The notes below the pieces were generated by a model. That model saw nothing but the letters and a program-made list of their open reading frames with translations. It ran no database searches and was not told the DNA's origin. From Bacteroidetes bacterium 41-46 (lineage in GTDB: Bacteria; Bacteroidota; Bacteroidia; Bacteroidales; UBA932): DNA of 64,000 nt. Position numbers and translations under genes: made by a program. The stretch is taken from positions 1 through 64,000 of the forward strand of contig MKTA01000024.1 of NCBI GenBank assembly GCA_001897515.1. Reading direction: 5' to 3'. Below are positions 55,190 to 64,000 of this stretch, piece by piece (positions within the stretch are counted from its first letter, which is position 1; the number at the start of each line of letters is the position of its first letter).

Positions 55190-55427
55190 TTAACCTGCTG
55201 TTGATAAAGTGATAAAAATCATTGAATGTCTTAATTCCGACAAAATCTTTGGCTACAACTGTAAAACCGAAGTTATGTTCAATGAGTACCACCATATCTA
55301 CAAGGTCAAGGCTATCCAGATCAAGAGTCTGCATAAGAGGAGCATCCGGGACAATCTTTTCAATGTCAATTTCAAACTCCTCAGCCAACACGCTGTTAAT
55401 CTTTTCTATCAGGGCTTGGTCAATCAT
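55167..55427 (-). CDS. Acyl carrier protein
   Basis: 86 residues. The phosphopantetheine serine is S39 in LDLDSLDLVDMV, the classical DSL. It is the second carrier of the operon, beside the acyltransferase that overlaps it. The two carriers differ at this motif (DSL here, DSI at 30242), so they may serve different modules, for example polyene and resorcinol. Confidence 0.93.
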   Translation of the reverse strand: MIDQALIEKINSVLAEEFEIDIEKIVPDAPLMQTLDLDSLDLVDMVVLIEHNFGFTVVAKDFVGIKTFNDFYHFINSRLNEKGAPE

Positions 55428-55447
55428 TACAGTTTAGGTGTATTTTT

Positions 55448-56665
55448 CTATAAGTTCTTAATAATCAGGGTAGAATTCGTTCCTCCGAACCCAAAAGAGT
55501 TAGAAAGAAATGTATCAAACTCAAAGTTAACTACTTTATTGTTAATATTAAGCTTTTCTGACGCTTCGTCAGGTTTTTCAAAGTTGATTGTCGGTGCAAT
55601 AAATGAGTTTTTCATCATTAAAATTGAGTATATGACTTCGCTTGCACCTGCCATCCACATTTCGTGTCCGGTCATGCTTTTGGTTGAGCCCACAAATGGT
55701 CTTAAGTCGCCAAAAACTTCACTTATTGCCATTGCCTCGTTAAAATCTCCAACTGGGGTTGAAGTTGCATGAGCATTAATGTATTTAATATCAGAAGGAC
55801 CTAAATTTGCTTGATTTAAGGCCATTTCAAGAGACCTCCTTGGGCCATCAATATTTGGAACCGATATATGATCTCCATTTGAGGAGAATCCATAAGCAAC
55901 AACTTCTGCTAATATAGGTGCCCCCCTCTTTACAGCAGATTCATAACTCTCTAATATTAGGGTTGCAGCTCCTCCGCTGGGCACTAAACCATCTCTGTCA
56001 GCATCAAAAGGTCTTGAGGCTCCCTCAGGATTATCATTTCTTACAGAGAAGGCATTGAGTCCGTCAAAACTAGAGACAGCATAAGGATTGACCTCTTGAG
56101 CGCCTCCGCAAACAATACAATCCTGAAGGCCATTTTTAATCATAAAATAGCCCATCCCAATTGCATGTGATCCACTTGCACATGCTCCTGCAATAGTAAG
56201 ATTAATCCCCTTAAGCCTGTATATAACAGAGAGATTCATGCTGACTGTTGAATTCATTGACTGAAAAACAGAGCCTGAACCAACAAGGGTGGTATTTTTC
56301 TTCTCTCTAATTATATCTATTCCGTCAATTACAGCTTGCGCACTACTGTCGTTTCCGTACAGAATTCCCACCTCCCTTGAGTCCAGGAACTCCTGATCAA
56401 TTCTTGCATTTGTAAAGGCTTCCTCTGTAGCAATATATGCATAAGAGGCCTCTTCAGACATAGACATGCGCTTTCTTCTGTCAAGTCTTTTTGAGAGATC
56501 AGGTTTTGGCAGAATACCTGTGAGATATGATCTGAATCCCATATCCCTTCTTGCCGGGTCAACTCCTACACCCGTTTTTCCTAACCTTAGAGACTCAGTT
56601 ACAGAATTTAGATCCTGACCTATGCAGGAGTATATTCCCATCCCTGTTATAACAACTCTTCCCAT
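55448..56665 (-). CDS. Beta-ketoacyl-ACP synthase II type (FabF-like)
   Basis: 405 residues with C162 (AGACASGSHAIG), H299 (NAHATSTPVGD) and H334 (MTGHEMWMAG). It is closer to standard FabF than the ketosynthases at 49169 and 50349. Beside fabG-like and tyrosine-lyase genes it may be the priming or main extending enzyme. Starts 6 bases after the reductase stop. H-x-T-S-T and G-H are in the expected order and spacing. Confidence 0.92.
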   Translation of the reverse strand: MGRVVITGMGIYSCIGQDLNSVTESLRLGKTGVGVDPARRDMGFRSYLTGILPKPDLSKRLDRRKRMSMSEEASYAYIATEEAFTNARIDQEFLDSREVGILYGNDSSAQAVIDGIDIIREKKNTTLVGSGSVFQSMNSTVSMNLSVIYRLKGINLTIAGACASGSHAIGMGYFMIKNGLQDCIVCGGAQEVNPYAVSSFDGLNAFSVRNDNPEGASRPFDADRDGLVPSGGAATLILESYESAVKRGAPILAEVVAYGFSSNGDHISVPNIDGPRRSLEMALNQANLGPSDIKYINAHATSTPVGDFNEAMAISEVFGDLRPFVGSTKSMTGHEMWMAGASEVIYSILMMKNSFIAPTINFEKPDEASEKLNINNKVVNFEFDTFLSNSFGFGGTNSTLIIKNL

Positions 56666-56671
56666 ATTCTT

Positions 56672-57400
56672 CTAAGTGTAAAGCCCTCCGTTGATGGAGA
56701 TTATTTCACCAGTTATATAAGAGGCCTCTGGAGAGGCAAGAAAACCAACCAGAGAGGCTACCTCCTCAGGAGTGCCGAATCTTTCGGCCGGGATCTGTCT
56801 CTTAAGAGATGCCTCATCCAAATCTGCTGTCATATCGCTTTTAATGAAACCGGGAGCGACACCATTTACGGTAACACCTTTTTTTGCAACCTCTTGAGCT
56901 AGTGCCTTTGTTGCCGCAATTACTCCGCCTTTAGCAGCAGAGTAGTTTGTCTGCCCTGGCAACCCCTTTATTCCTGAAAGAGATACAACATTTATAATCC
57001 TTCCGTATTTCTTAACCATCATATCCTTAACGAGTAATCTGGTAACATTAAAGAATCCATTAAGATTCGTATCCAGGACATCACTCCATTCAGATGGCTC
57101 CATCCACAGCAGAAGATTATCTTTTCTAATTCCTGCATTATTAATTAAAATCTCAATATAATCAAGAGGATTTGCTGCCTTCCACTGTGATATTGCCCTC
57201 TCTGTATCCTCTCTGTTTGAAACATCAAATCTCATAAGTTCTCCGGAACCACCAAGAGCCTCAACTGCTCTCAGTACCTCCTCAGCAGCCTCTGTATTTG
57301 ATTTATAGTTGAGGAGTATCTTATATCCCATACCGACCAGTTTCAAGGCAACTGCTCTGCCTATTCCCCTTGCGGCACCTGTCACCAGTGCATACTTCAT
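56672..57400 (-). CDS. 3-oxoacyl-ACP reductase (FabG-like)
   Basis: 242 residues. The dinucleotide motif is TGAARGIG at 7-14, NNAG is at 87-90, and the catalytic set is S140, Y153 and K157 (TNYSAAKGG). Length and motifs are those of a classic FabG short-chain reductase. It reduces 3-oxoacyl-ACP after each condensation and supplies substrate to the two dehydratases. It begins one base after the ammonia-lyase stop. Confidence 0.92.
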   Translation of the reverse strand: MKYALVTGAARGIGRAVALKLVGMGYKILLNYKSNTEAAEEVLRAVEALGGSGELMRFDVSNREDTERAISQWKAANPLDYIEILINNAGIRKDNLLLWMEPSEWSDVLDTNLNGFFNVTRLLVKDMMVKKYGRIINVVSLSGIKGLPGQTNYSAAKGGVIAATKALAQEVAKKGVTVNGVAPGFIKSDMTADLDEASLKRQIPAERFGTPEEVASLVGFLASPEASYITGEIISINGGLYT

Positions 57401-57401
57401 A

Positions 57402-58922
57402 TCAGTTATTTTTCAAATAATCAGTTACTCTTTCAATATCTCCACACATTGGTGTATCGTCTGTAAAGAGAGGGAATATCTCCCTAAGCTCTTTGTATAT
57501 TTTTTTGCTCTCCATTGATATCTTATCACTTATTTCAAGAAAATCAATAGCCTGCAGAAGCGACATATACTGTATGGCAATTACCTGGAATGCATTTTCA
57601 ACAACCTTTGCCGTCATCAAAGCAGAGTTGGTCCCCATACTTACAATATCCTGATTGTCATTATTATTAGGGATAGAGTGAATATAAACAGGTGAACATA
57701 GTGATTGAGACTCTGCAGTTGTAGATGTGGCAGTAAATTGTGCAGCCTGCATTCCATAGTTCAGTCCCAGTGTACCCAAATTTACAAATGGAGGCAGGAT
57801 GCCGTTAATTTTGTCGTGGAAAAGATAGTTTAGCTGCCTCTCAGCAAGCATAGTAAGCTTTGTTATTGCAATTTTGAGTTTATCCATCTCAAAACTTACA
57901 TAATCACCATGAAAATTACCGCCGTGGTAGATACTTCCGCTCTCAGGATCCACTACCGGATTATCGCAGACACTATTGAACTCTCTTTCTACAATTTCTT
58001 TAGCAAAATTAATAGTATCATATATCGGCCCCAAAACCTGCGGAACACATCTTAGAGAGTAATACCCCTGAACCTTATGTTCAAATATCCTTTCATCATT
58101 CTTCCCTGAGTAGAGATAGTGCTCTCTCTTTCTTAATCTTGCTGAGGTTTTAAAGTGCTCTCTCATCTGCTCGGCAACAAACACCTGTCCATTGTGAGGT
58201 CTGCTTATTGCAAGGGGCTCAGAGACAAAATCATCATATGACTCAGCAATCTCATTCATCATCACAGAGGCAAGAAGAGACCATCTGAACAATTTTTCGG
58301 CATAAAACAAATTTACAGATGCAATTCCTGACATCACACTGGTTCCGTTAGCAATTGCCAATCCCTCTCTTATCTTAATTTCAAGAGGATCCAATCCGCA
58401 ATCCTTCATTGCTTCAGAGGCCGGCATATATGTCCCCTTATAAGAGACTATCCCCTCTCCTATCAGTCCCAAACCAATGTGTGCCATTTGAACGAGATCT
58501 CCGCTCGCTCCTACGCCTCCGTGTTCCGGAACTACAGGATATATTTCATTATTAAGAAAAGCCACAAGAAGCTCAGCCAATTGCGGAGATATTCCTGATC
58601 TCCCCTGAGCAAAGTTTGACAACCTTGATAGCATTGCGGCTCTAACGAATCTGTTGTGCAGAGGTCTTCCCGCCCCACAAGAGTGGGATCTGATTATATT
58701 GAACTGGAGTTCACGAAGATGATCGTCATCCACCCTGTATTGAGCCATAGGACCAAAACCGGTATTGATTCCGTAAATTACCTTCTTCTCAGCAAATGAG
58801 TCAAGGAAAGAGAAACTTCGCGCAATTTTTTCAGCTGCTGCATCGCCCAGCTCTACCTGCTCATTCTCTTCAACTACCCTTGCAATCTCATCGAATGTTA
58901 GTCCGCCTGATAAATTTACCAC
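57402..58922 (-). CDS. Tyrosine ammonia-lyase (aromatic amino acid lyase)
   Basis: 506 residues with the MIO-forming A139-S140-G141 in EHGGVGASGDLVQ. The substrate-selectivity pair is S79-H80 in NIIRSHSCG, the same as in the Flavobacterium johnsoniae flexirubin tyrosine lyase, so tyrosine to 4-coumarate is preferred to histidine. STTAESQ and SIPNNNDNQD segments are also present. It supplies the aryl starter. First gene of the operon. The start is GTG 58922: the only nearby ATG (58938) is in another frame and stops at once. A promoter lies just upstream. Confidence 0.88.
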   Translation of the reverse strand: MVNLSGGLTFDEIARVVEENEQVELGDAAAEKIARSFSFLDSFAEKKVIYGINTGFGPMAQYRVDDDHLRELQFNIIRSHSCGAGRPLHNRFVRAAMLSRLSNFAQGRSGISPQLAELLVAFLNNEIYPVVPEHGGVGASGDLVQMAHIGLGLIGEGIVSYKGTYMPASEAMKDCGLDPLEIKIREGLAIANGTSVMSGIASVNLFYAEKLFRWSLLASVMMNEIAESYDDFVSEPLAISRPHNGQVFVAEQMREHFKTSARLRKREHYLYSGKNDERIFEHKVQGYYSLRCVPQVLGPIYDTINFAKEIVEREFNSVCDNPVVDPESGSIYHGGNFHGDYVSFEMDKLKIAITKLTMLAERQLNYLFHDKINGILPPFVNLGTLGLNYGMQAAQFTATSTTAESQSLCSPVYIHSIPNNNDNQDIVSMGTNSALMTAKVVENAFQVIAIQYMSLLQAIDFLEISDKISMESKKIYKELREIFPLFTDDTPMCGDIERVTDYLKNN

Positions 58923-58945
58923 CTTTTACAATTCATTTTAATTGG

Positions 58946-58975
58946 GCAAATTTATAAAAAATAATCGTTTACAAA
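58946..58975 (-). promoter_or_regulatory. Promoter of the 28-gene pigment operon
   Basis: On the minus strand TAAATTTG followed by C (58954-58946) matches the Bacteroidota -7 box, with TTTG (58975-58972) upstream at 17 bases, a little closer than usual. A start near 58940 gives a short leader before the GTG at 58922. It is the only clear promoter for the operon, in the 56-base gap after the regulator gene. Confidence 0.5.
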
Positions 58976-58978
58976 GAA

Positions 58979-59878
58979 TTAAAACTTACTGCCGGCACGC
59001 TTTTCATTAAGGTAATTTACAAATTCGGGGCTATCCAAAACCTCTATCTCATTGCACAAACCCAGAACAAATCTTGCTGCCCCCTGATAATCATATAAAT
59101 CACAATCCAGTAAAAACATATTATCACCTATTTGAGTCAGATACTGCTCGCTTAAAGGGAACTCTTCCAAAAGCAGGGTAGCAGCTACCATTGTCAATCT
59201 CAGCTTAACTCTCATTGGATTATCACCAGAAAAGCGGAACACATCCACAGATGGTGTTTTATGAGCACCCCTGTGCTCCCAGGAGACCTCTGTCACATCA
59301 ACACCACCAATTCTTTCAATGCGAAAATATTTGCACATTCCGCTTTTAACTTCATAACAGTAAACACTAACCATATTCAGGCTGAACGAAAGGGGTTCAA
59401 CCAATCTGTCGGAAATATTTCTGGTATTTATTGAGTGATAATCCTTTAGCACAACCTGTCTCTCCTCTGCAATGGCGAAGAGCAGGCTGCTGACAACATC
59501 CTCCCTTCCGGGTCGTGTCAGAAGTGTAGCGACATCTGAGAAATCGTAAATATTAGCAAGCTTAATTTTTATTGATCTTACAGCCTGTGAATCCGGGCTT
59601 AACACCTCAAGTGCTCTTTTAATTATGTAGGCCTCCTCTTTGTTGAAGTATGCCAGCTCAGAGATCATCCTGAAATATTTTGAATCTCTTGATAGGGATA
59701 CTCTGCTCCCCTCTCTCTCAATCAGCAAACCTCCGGACTCAAAAGTGTCAAGATATCTGTAGGCTGTTCTTTGCGAGACACCTATGGCAGCTGCCAACGT
59801 ATCCACTGTACATACTCTGGAACGGTCAGTAAGCAGCTGCATCATCCTAAGCAACCTCTCTATCTTTGGTTGATCCAT
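58979..59878 (-). CDS. HTH-WYL domain transcriptional regulator
   Basis: 299 residues from ATG 59878 (MDQPKIERLLRMMQLL), the usual start of this family. An in-frame ATG at 59914 is also possible. The helix-turn-helix is at TLAAAIGVSQRTAYRYLDTF near 23-42. The WYL-like domain follows (residues 130-220, with VYCYEVKSG in place of the WYL core). WYL proteins sense ligands, often nucleotides or nucleic acids. It lies just upstream of the pigment operon on the same strand and may regulate it and itself. Confidence 0.8.
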   Translation of the reverse strand: MDQPKIERLLRMMQLLTDRSRVCTVDTLAAAIGVSQRTAYRYLDTFESGGLLIEREGSRVSLSRDSKYFRMISELAYFNKEEAYIIKRALEVLSPDSQAVRSIKIKLANIYDFSDVATLLTRPGREDVVSSLLFAIAEERQVVLKDYHSINTRNISDRLVEPLSFSLNMVSVYCYEVKSGMCKYFRIERIGGVDVTEVSWEHRGAHKTPSVDVFRFSGDNPMRVKLRLTMVAATLLLEEFPLSEQYLTQIGDNMFLLDCDLYDYQGAARFVLGLCNEIEVLDSPEFVNYLNEKRAGSKF

Positions 59879-59944
59879 TATCTGTAGTTTTATTGGTTTT
59901 GCTAATTTAGCCATTTTTAGGTTACTTTGTCAAAAAGAGAGCCG

Positions 59945-61363
59945 ATGAAGAAAGCGGAGGAATTGATGTCTATGTTCGGCGTGACCACAGATGATCTTAA
60001 AAAACTTGTAAAAGTTGCGTTGTCCAAAGGTGGTAATTATGCAGACATCTATTTTGAACACAGCATTTCAAATGAGATAAACCTTAGAGACTCGGAAGCA
60101 AACGGAGCGGGAACTCATATTGATTATGGAGTTGGAATCAGAGTACTTGACGGGGAGAGTACAGGTTACGCATACACAGAGATTACAACAATGGAGGAGA
60201 TGTTAAAGGCAGCATCCACAGCAGCGGCTATTGCCAATTCATCTAAATCTTTTTATGCTGAACCCTCTGTCTCCGTTACTGATTTTCCTGAGAGATACAA
60301 ATCATTGATCCCCTGGACAGGAATTGGATTCTCTGAAAGGGTTCCGGCTCTGGCTGAGCTTGATGAAACCATTTTCAAATCTGACAAAAGAGTTGTTAAG
60401 GTTCTTGCAAAGATTTCTGACTCAAACACAAAAATACTTTTTTTCAATTCGGAGGGGACATTAGCTGCAGATGAGAGACCAATGGCGTCAATTGCAGTAA
60501 CTTGTATTATGCAGAACAATGGAAGAACAGAGAACGGAAGCTCTTCAAGAAGCTTCAGGATGGGTTATGAAATGATCACTAAAGAGCTGATTAAAGAGAT
60601 TGCAGAGGAGGTCGTTAATAAAACATCTATTCAGTTTGAAGCCGGAAGACCCTCAGGAGGAGAGATGCCTGTTGTGATGGGAGCGGGAAGTTCAGGGATA
60701 CTTCTCCATGAGGCAATAGGACATGCCTTTGAAGCCGATTTCAACAGAATGGGGACATCAATTTTTTCTGACAAACTTGGTAAAAAGATATGTTCAGAGG
60801 ATATCTCGGTTGTTGACGACGGAACAATCTATTCAAACAGAGGTTCAATAACATTTGACGACGAAGGCATTATCTCTCAAAAGACATATATGGTAAAGGA
60901 TGGTGTACTAAATTCCTACCTTCATGACAGAATAAGTGCCGAATATTACAAAACAGAGCCCACAGGAAACGGAAGAAGAGAGTCTTTCAGGTTTATGCCT
61001 CTGCCCAGAATGAGAACAACCTATATGGAGTCAGGAAAATCTAAAGAAACGGATCTTATAGCCTCAGTAAAAAAGGGAATTTTTGTTGATAATTTTTCAA
61101 ACGGACAGGTACAGATAGGAGCTGGTGATTTTACCTTCTTTGTAAAGTCCGGCTATCTTATTGAGAACGGAAGATTAACGAGACCTGTTAAGGATATCAA
61201 CATTATCGGGAACGGGCCTGAAGCACTGGCTGATATTGTTGGAGTTGCGGACAACTCAGTTATTGACAACGGAACATGGACATGTGGCAAAGAGCAGTAC
61301 TGTGCAGTATCTTGCGGGATGCCATCTGTGCTGGTCAACAAACTTACCGTAGGAGGTGTGTAA
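59945..61363 (+). CDS. tldD: TldD-family metallopeptidase
   Basis: 472 residues from ATG 59945. An upstream TTG at 59927 is unlikely, because it would overlap the promoter region. The zinc motif is HEAIGH with H255 (LLHEAIGHAFEAD), followed downstream by the usual DDEG and a C-terminal AGDF. TldD is the catalytic half of the TldD/TldE peptidase that trims small peptides and peptide antibiotics. The next gene, 3 bases later, encodes its partner. Confidence 0.93.
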   Translation: MKKAEELMSMFGVTTDDLKKLVKVALSKGGNYADIYFEHSISNEINLRDSEANGAGTHIDYGVGIRVLDGESTGYAYTEITTMEEMLKAASTAAAIANSSKSFYAEPSVSVTDFPERYKSLIPWTGIGFSERVPALAELDETIFKSDKRVVKVLAKISDSNTKILFFNSEGTLAADERPMASIAVTCIMQNNGRTENGSSSRSFRMGYEMITKELIKEIAEEVVNKTSIQFEAGRPSGGEMPVVMGAGSSGILLHEAIGHAFEADFNRMGTSIFSDKLGKKICSEDISVVDDGTIYSNRGSITFDDEGIISQKTYMVKDGVLNSYLHDRISAEYYKTEPTGNGRRESFRFMPLPRMRTTYMESGKSKETDLIASVKKGIFVDNFSNGQVQIGAGDFTFFVKSGYLIENGRLTRPVKDINIIGNGPEALADIVGVADNSVIDNGTWTCGKEQYCAVSCGMPSVLVNKLTVGGV

Positions 61364-61366
61364 ATT

Positions 61367-62707
61367 ATGACCAATAATATAAAAGAGATTGTAAACATAG
61401 CCCTGGAGATGGCAAAAGAGGCCGGATGCACAGCATCCAGAGCCGGCGCAGAAATATCAGTACAGAGCTCTTTTACAGTTAGAAACAATATTCTTGACAG
61501 ACTTCAGAGTTCAACAGGATCAACACTTTTTCTTCAGCTTTTTACAGAGGGAAGGTATGGATACTTTTCAACCAACAGAACGGAAAGCGATGAACTTAGC
61601 GTTTTTATAAAAAACGCCACTGAGGCTACAAGATTAATTGCTCCTGATAGTGACAGAGTCCTGACTCCCAGAGAACTACTTTACAGTGGAGACAATATAG
61701 ATTTGGGCCAATACGACAACTCCTTTTACAGTATTTCTCCTCAGGAGAAGAGAGAGGCTGCTTTCAGATGTTCGGAAGAGATATTTGAAAAGGATTCCAG
61801 AATTATATCATCAAACTGTGAGTATGGTGATTCGCTGGAGTTGTACTATATGGCAGACAGTGAAGGTTTCACCGGCGAGTCGGCTCAAACAACTTTTTCT
61901 GTAAGTGCAGAGTGCTCAGCCAGGGATAAGGGAGGGGCCAGACCGGAGGCGTGGTGGTATGAAAGCTCTATGTATTATTCTGATTTGAATATAAGCGGAT
62001 GCGGAGATAGAGCAATGCAAAGAGCCCTTTCAAGGCTTGGATCAAAGAAGCTAAAATCAGGTAAATACAACATGGTGCTTGAGAATAGCGTGGCTAGCAG
62101 AGTCGTATCCCCAATAATCTCTGCCTTAAACGGTGCATCTATACATCAGAACAACTCATTTCTTGCCGGTAAACTTGGGGAGAGACTATTTCCTGAAAAC
62201 CTGCACTTCATGGACAGACCACATCTGTACGGATATGAGGGCTCGAGGATGTTTGACAGTGAAGGCATCGCAACAAGATCAATGAACATAATTGATGGTG
62301 GTATAATTACTAACTATTACCTGAATACATACAACGCCAGGAAGTTGAATATGAGCCCGACAATTGAGGGACCTTCACTTCTCTCTATATCACTTAACGG
62401 CACATTTCCGGGAGAGAGTCCAAAGGTTGGTCTTGATCAAATTTTAAAAGAGACCGGCAAAGGAATTTTTATTACCGGCTTTAACGGAGGAAACAGCAAC
62501 TCATCCAGCGGAGACTTCTCATTCGGGGTTCAGGGCTTTTACTTTGAAAACGGCGCAATTCTCCACCCCATAAAAGAGATGATAGTAACCGGTAACATAG
62601 TAGAGCTCTGGAATTCAATAAAAATTGCAGGAGACGATCCGAAAAGAGGAAGCAGATGGCTTATACCAACCCTAATGTTTGAATCAATAACTTTTAACGG
62701 AATATAA
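61367..62707 (+). CDS. pmbA: TldE/PmbA-family protein
   Basis: 446 residues. It has the TldE fold but no HEXXXH motif, as expected for the partner subunit. The C-terminus has GFNGGNSNSSSGDFSFGVQG, the typical glycine/serine-rich loop of the family. It forms a heterodimer with TldD. Co-transcribed: 3 bases after tldD, and 1 base before the antiporter gene's start. Confidence 0.92.
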   Translation: MTNNIKEIVNIALEMAKEAGCTASRAGAEISVQSSFTVRNNILDRLQSSTGSTLFLQLFTEGRYGYFSTNRTESDELSVFIKNATEATRLIAPDSDRVLTPRELLYSGDNIDLGQYDNSFYSISPQEKREAAFRCSEEIFEKDSRIISSNCEYGDSLELYYMADSEGFTGESAQTTFSVSAECSARDKGGARPEAWWYESSMYYSDLNISGCGDRAMQRALSRLGSKKLKSGKYNMVLENSVASRVVSPIISALNGASIHQNNSFLAGKLGERLFPENLHFMDRPHLYGYEGSRMFDSEGIATRSMNIIDGGIITNYYLNTYNARKLNMSPTIEGPSLLSISLNGTFPGESPKVGLDQILKETGKGIFITGFNGGNSNSSSGDFSFGVQGFYFENGAILHPIKEMIVTGNIVELWNSIKIAGDDPKRGSRWLIPTLMFESITFNGI

Positions 62708-62708
62708 G

Positions 62709-64000
62709 ATGAAGAAACCGGGCCTGGCACTCTCCCTATTGCCTATTATACTGCTAGTCTCTATGATTTCAGCTGGAGTGAGGCTGTTTGGAGAAGAGAT
62801 CTCTTCAGGAACTTCTCAAATATCACTGTTACTGACTACAGTAATAACATCCATTATTTCAATAGTTGTCCTTAAAATTCCATGGAGTAAAATTGAAAAG
62901 GGCATGATGAATCATCTTTCAAAAACGGGATCTGCCATATTTATATTGTTAATGATTGGGGCTCTGACAGGATCCTGGATGATCAGCGGAGTTGTTCCTG
63001 CGATGATTTATTACGGGCTTAAACTTATTCACCCTTCAGTTTTTCTTGTAGTCACATTCATCCTTACGGCTATAGTATCACTTATGGCCGGAAGCTCCTG
63101 GACAACTGTAGGGACAATAGGTGTAGCTATGCTCTCAGCCGGTCAAATTCTGGGTATTCCGGCTCCATGGCTTGCTGGTGCAATAATCTCAGGTGCCTAT
63201 TTTGGAGATAAACTATCTCCCCTTTCCGATACAACAAATCTGGCCGCAGCCGTTGCAGGTGTTGATCTCTACACACATATCAGGTATATGCTTATAACAG
63301 TAACTCCGGCATTTATCATCTCTCTTTTGATATACGGTATTGCCGGGTTTGTTTTACCGGTTTCCGATACTGGTGGCGTAGAAGCCAACTTAGGCTCAAT
63401 TTCCTCTGTATTTAATATTTCCCCACTTCTTTTACTCGTACCTGTATTTACAATTGTCCTTATAATAAAAAAAGTATCCCCATTTATCACCCTTTTCCTA
63501 TCGGCTGTAGCAGGTGCAATCGTAGCATGTATAGTTCAGCCTGAACTTTGCAGAGAAATTGCAGGTGAAGGGTTTAACGGAGGTGCCGCATATTTTGTAG
63601 CCTCTCTTAAAATGATGTACGGAAGCATATCAATTGAGACAGGAGACCCCATACTTAACTCTCTTACAGCAACAAAAGGGATGGCCGGAATGTTAAATAC
63701 AGTATGGCTTATCCTGTGTGTTGTAACATTCGGAGGAGCTATGGAGGCCTCAGGGATGATTCAGGTAATAACAGAGAGGATGGTTAAACTCGTCAAGAGC
63801 ACATTCTCATTAGTAGGATCAACAGTAGCAACCACACTGTTTTGCAATATCACCCTCTCGGATCAGTATATGGCCATTCTCTTACCAGGTAAAATGTTCT
63901 CTGAAACATACAAAAAGATGGGGTATGAGCCCCGTCTTTTAAGCCGAACTTTAGAGGATTCCGGTACAGTCACCTCTGTGCTTGTCCCGTGGAATACATG
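62709..64000 (+). CDS. nhaC: NhaC-type Na+/H+ antiporter, partial
   Basis: Starts at ATG 62709 and is open to the right edge (430 codons seen). At least nine transmembrane segments can be read. NhaC-family marks include MAGSSWTTVGTIGVAM near 117-132, GAYFGDKLSPLSDTTN near 158-173 and, further on, ISLSDQYMAILLPGKMF-like and RTLEDSGTVTSVLVPWNT near the edge. It exchanges sodium for protons at the inner membrane. It follows tldE after 1 base, so the three genes probably share a transcript. Confidence 0.9.
   Translation, partial: MKKPGLALSLLPIILLVSMISAGVRLFGEEISSGTSQISLLLTTVITSIISIVVLKIPWSKIEKGMMNHLSKTGSAIFILLMIGALTGSWMISGVVPAMIYYGLKLIHPSVFLVVTFILTAIVSLMAGSSWTTVGTIGVAMLSAGQILGIPAPWLAGAIISGAYFGDKLSPLSDTTNLAAAVAGVDLYTHIRYMLITVTPAFIISLLIYGIAGFVLPVSDTGGVEANLGSISSVFNISPLLLLVPVFTIVLIIKKVSPFITLFLSAVAGAIVACIVQPELCREIAGEGFNGGAAYFVASLKMMYGSISIETGDPILNSLTATKGMAGMLNTVWLILCVVTFGGAMEASGMIQVITERMVKLVKSTFSLVGSTVATTLFCNITLSDQYMAILLPGKMFSETYKKMGYEPRLLSRTLEDSGTVTSVLVPWNT

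Noticed and set aside
1-64000. CRISPR array, insertion sequence or rRNA
   Set aside because: No regularly spaced direct repeats, transposase motifs or rRNA sequence were seen on reading both strands.

Overview
The window reads as a chromosomal segment of a member of the Bacteroidota. Three things point that way: Bacteroidota-type promoters (TAnnTTTG boxes), a flexirubin-type pigment cluster with a tyrosine ammonia-lyase like that of Flavobacterium, and phage proteins of kinds usual in that phylum. It holds two unrelated blocks. Bases 1 to about 30,194 are one end of a prophage. Bases 30,198 to 64,000 are host chromosome.

The prophage block carries the virion genes of a probably short-tailed phage. 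From left to right it has a tail-fibre gene open at the left edge, two small virion genes, the major capsid protein and a scaffold-like protein, all on the minus strand. The two terminase genes follow on the plus strand. Then come two paralogous small proteins, a P22-like portal, a giant 4,064-residue polyvalent protein and two probable ejection proteins, all on the minus strand. Last are a small protein and an 1,115-residue virion protein on the plus strand. The two divergent junctions (4,499-4,646 and 24,044-24,147) each hold a dyad that could be an operator. After a 419-base AT-rich gap, six small plus-strand genes (28,303-30,062) sit behind a good promoter. The prophage ends at a 3' fragment of tRNA-Gly(CCC), the usual trace of integration into a tRNA gene. 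No integrase, lysis, replication or repressor gene is seen in the window, so the rest of the phage lies to the left.

The host block is dominated by one uninterrupted minus-strand transcription unit of 28 genes. It runs from a promoter at about 58,960 to a strong two-way terminator at 30,198-30,235. No gap inside it exceeds about 40 bases and most genes overlap. The content is that of an aryl-polyene plus dialkylresorcinol (flexirubin-type) pathway. Tyrosine ammonia-lyase would make 4-coumarate and a PaaK-like ligase would activate it. Two acyl carrier proteins, several ketosynthases, a ketoreductase and two dehydratases would extend the polyene. The DarA and DarB homologues would make the resorcinol, and acyltransferases, a glycosyltransferase, an Ntn hydrolase and a BtrH-like protein could join or tailor the parts. 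An MMPL exporter, two LolA-like carriers, an outer-membrane-type lipoprotein and an ABC exporter would move the product to the outer membrane. Two fusions stand out: MMPL-acyltransferase-methyltransferase, and ketosynthase plus a degenerate half-ketosynthase.

Upstream of the operon lie a WYL-type regulator on the same strand and, divergently, tldD, tldE and the start of an NhaC-type antiporter that runs off the right edge.
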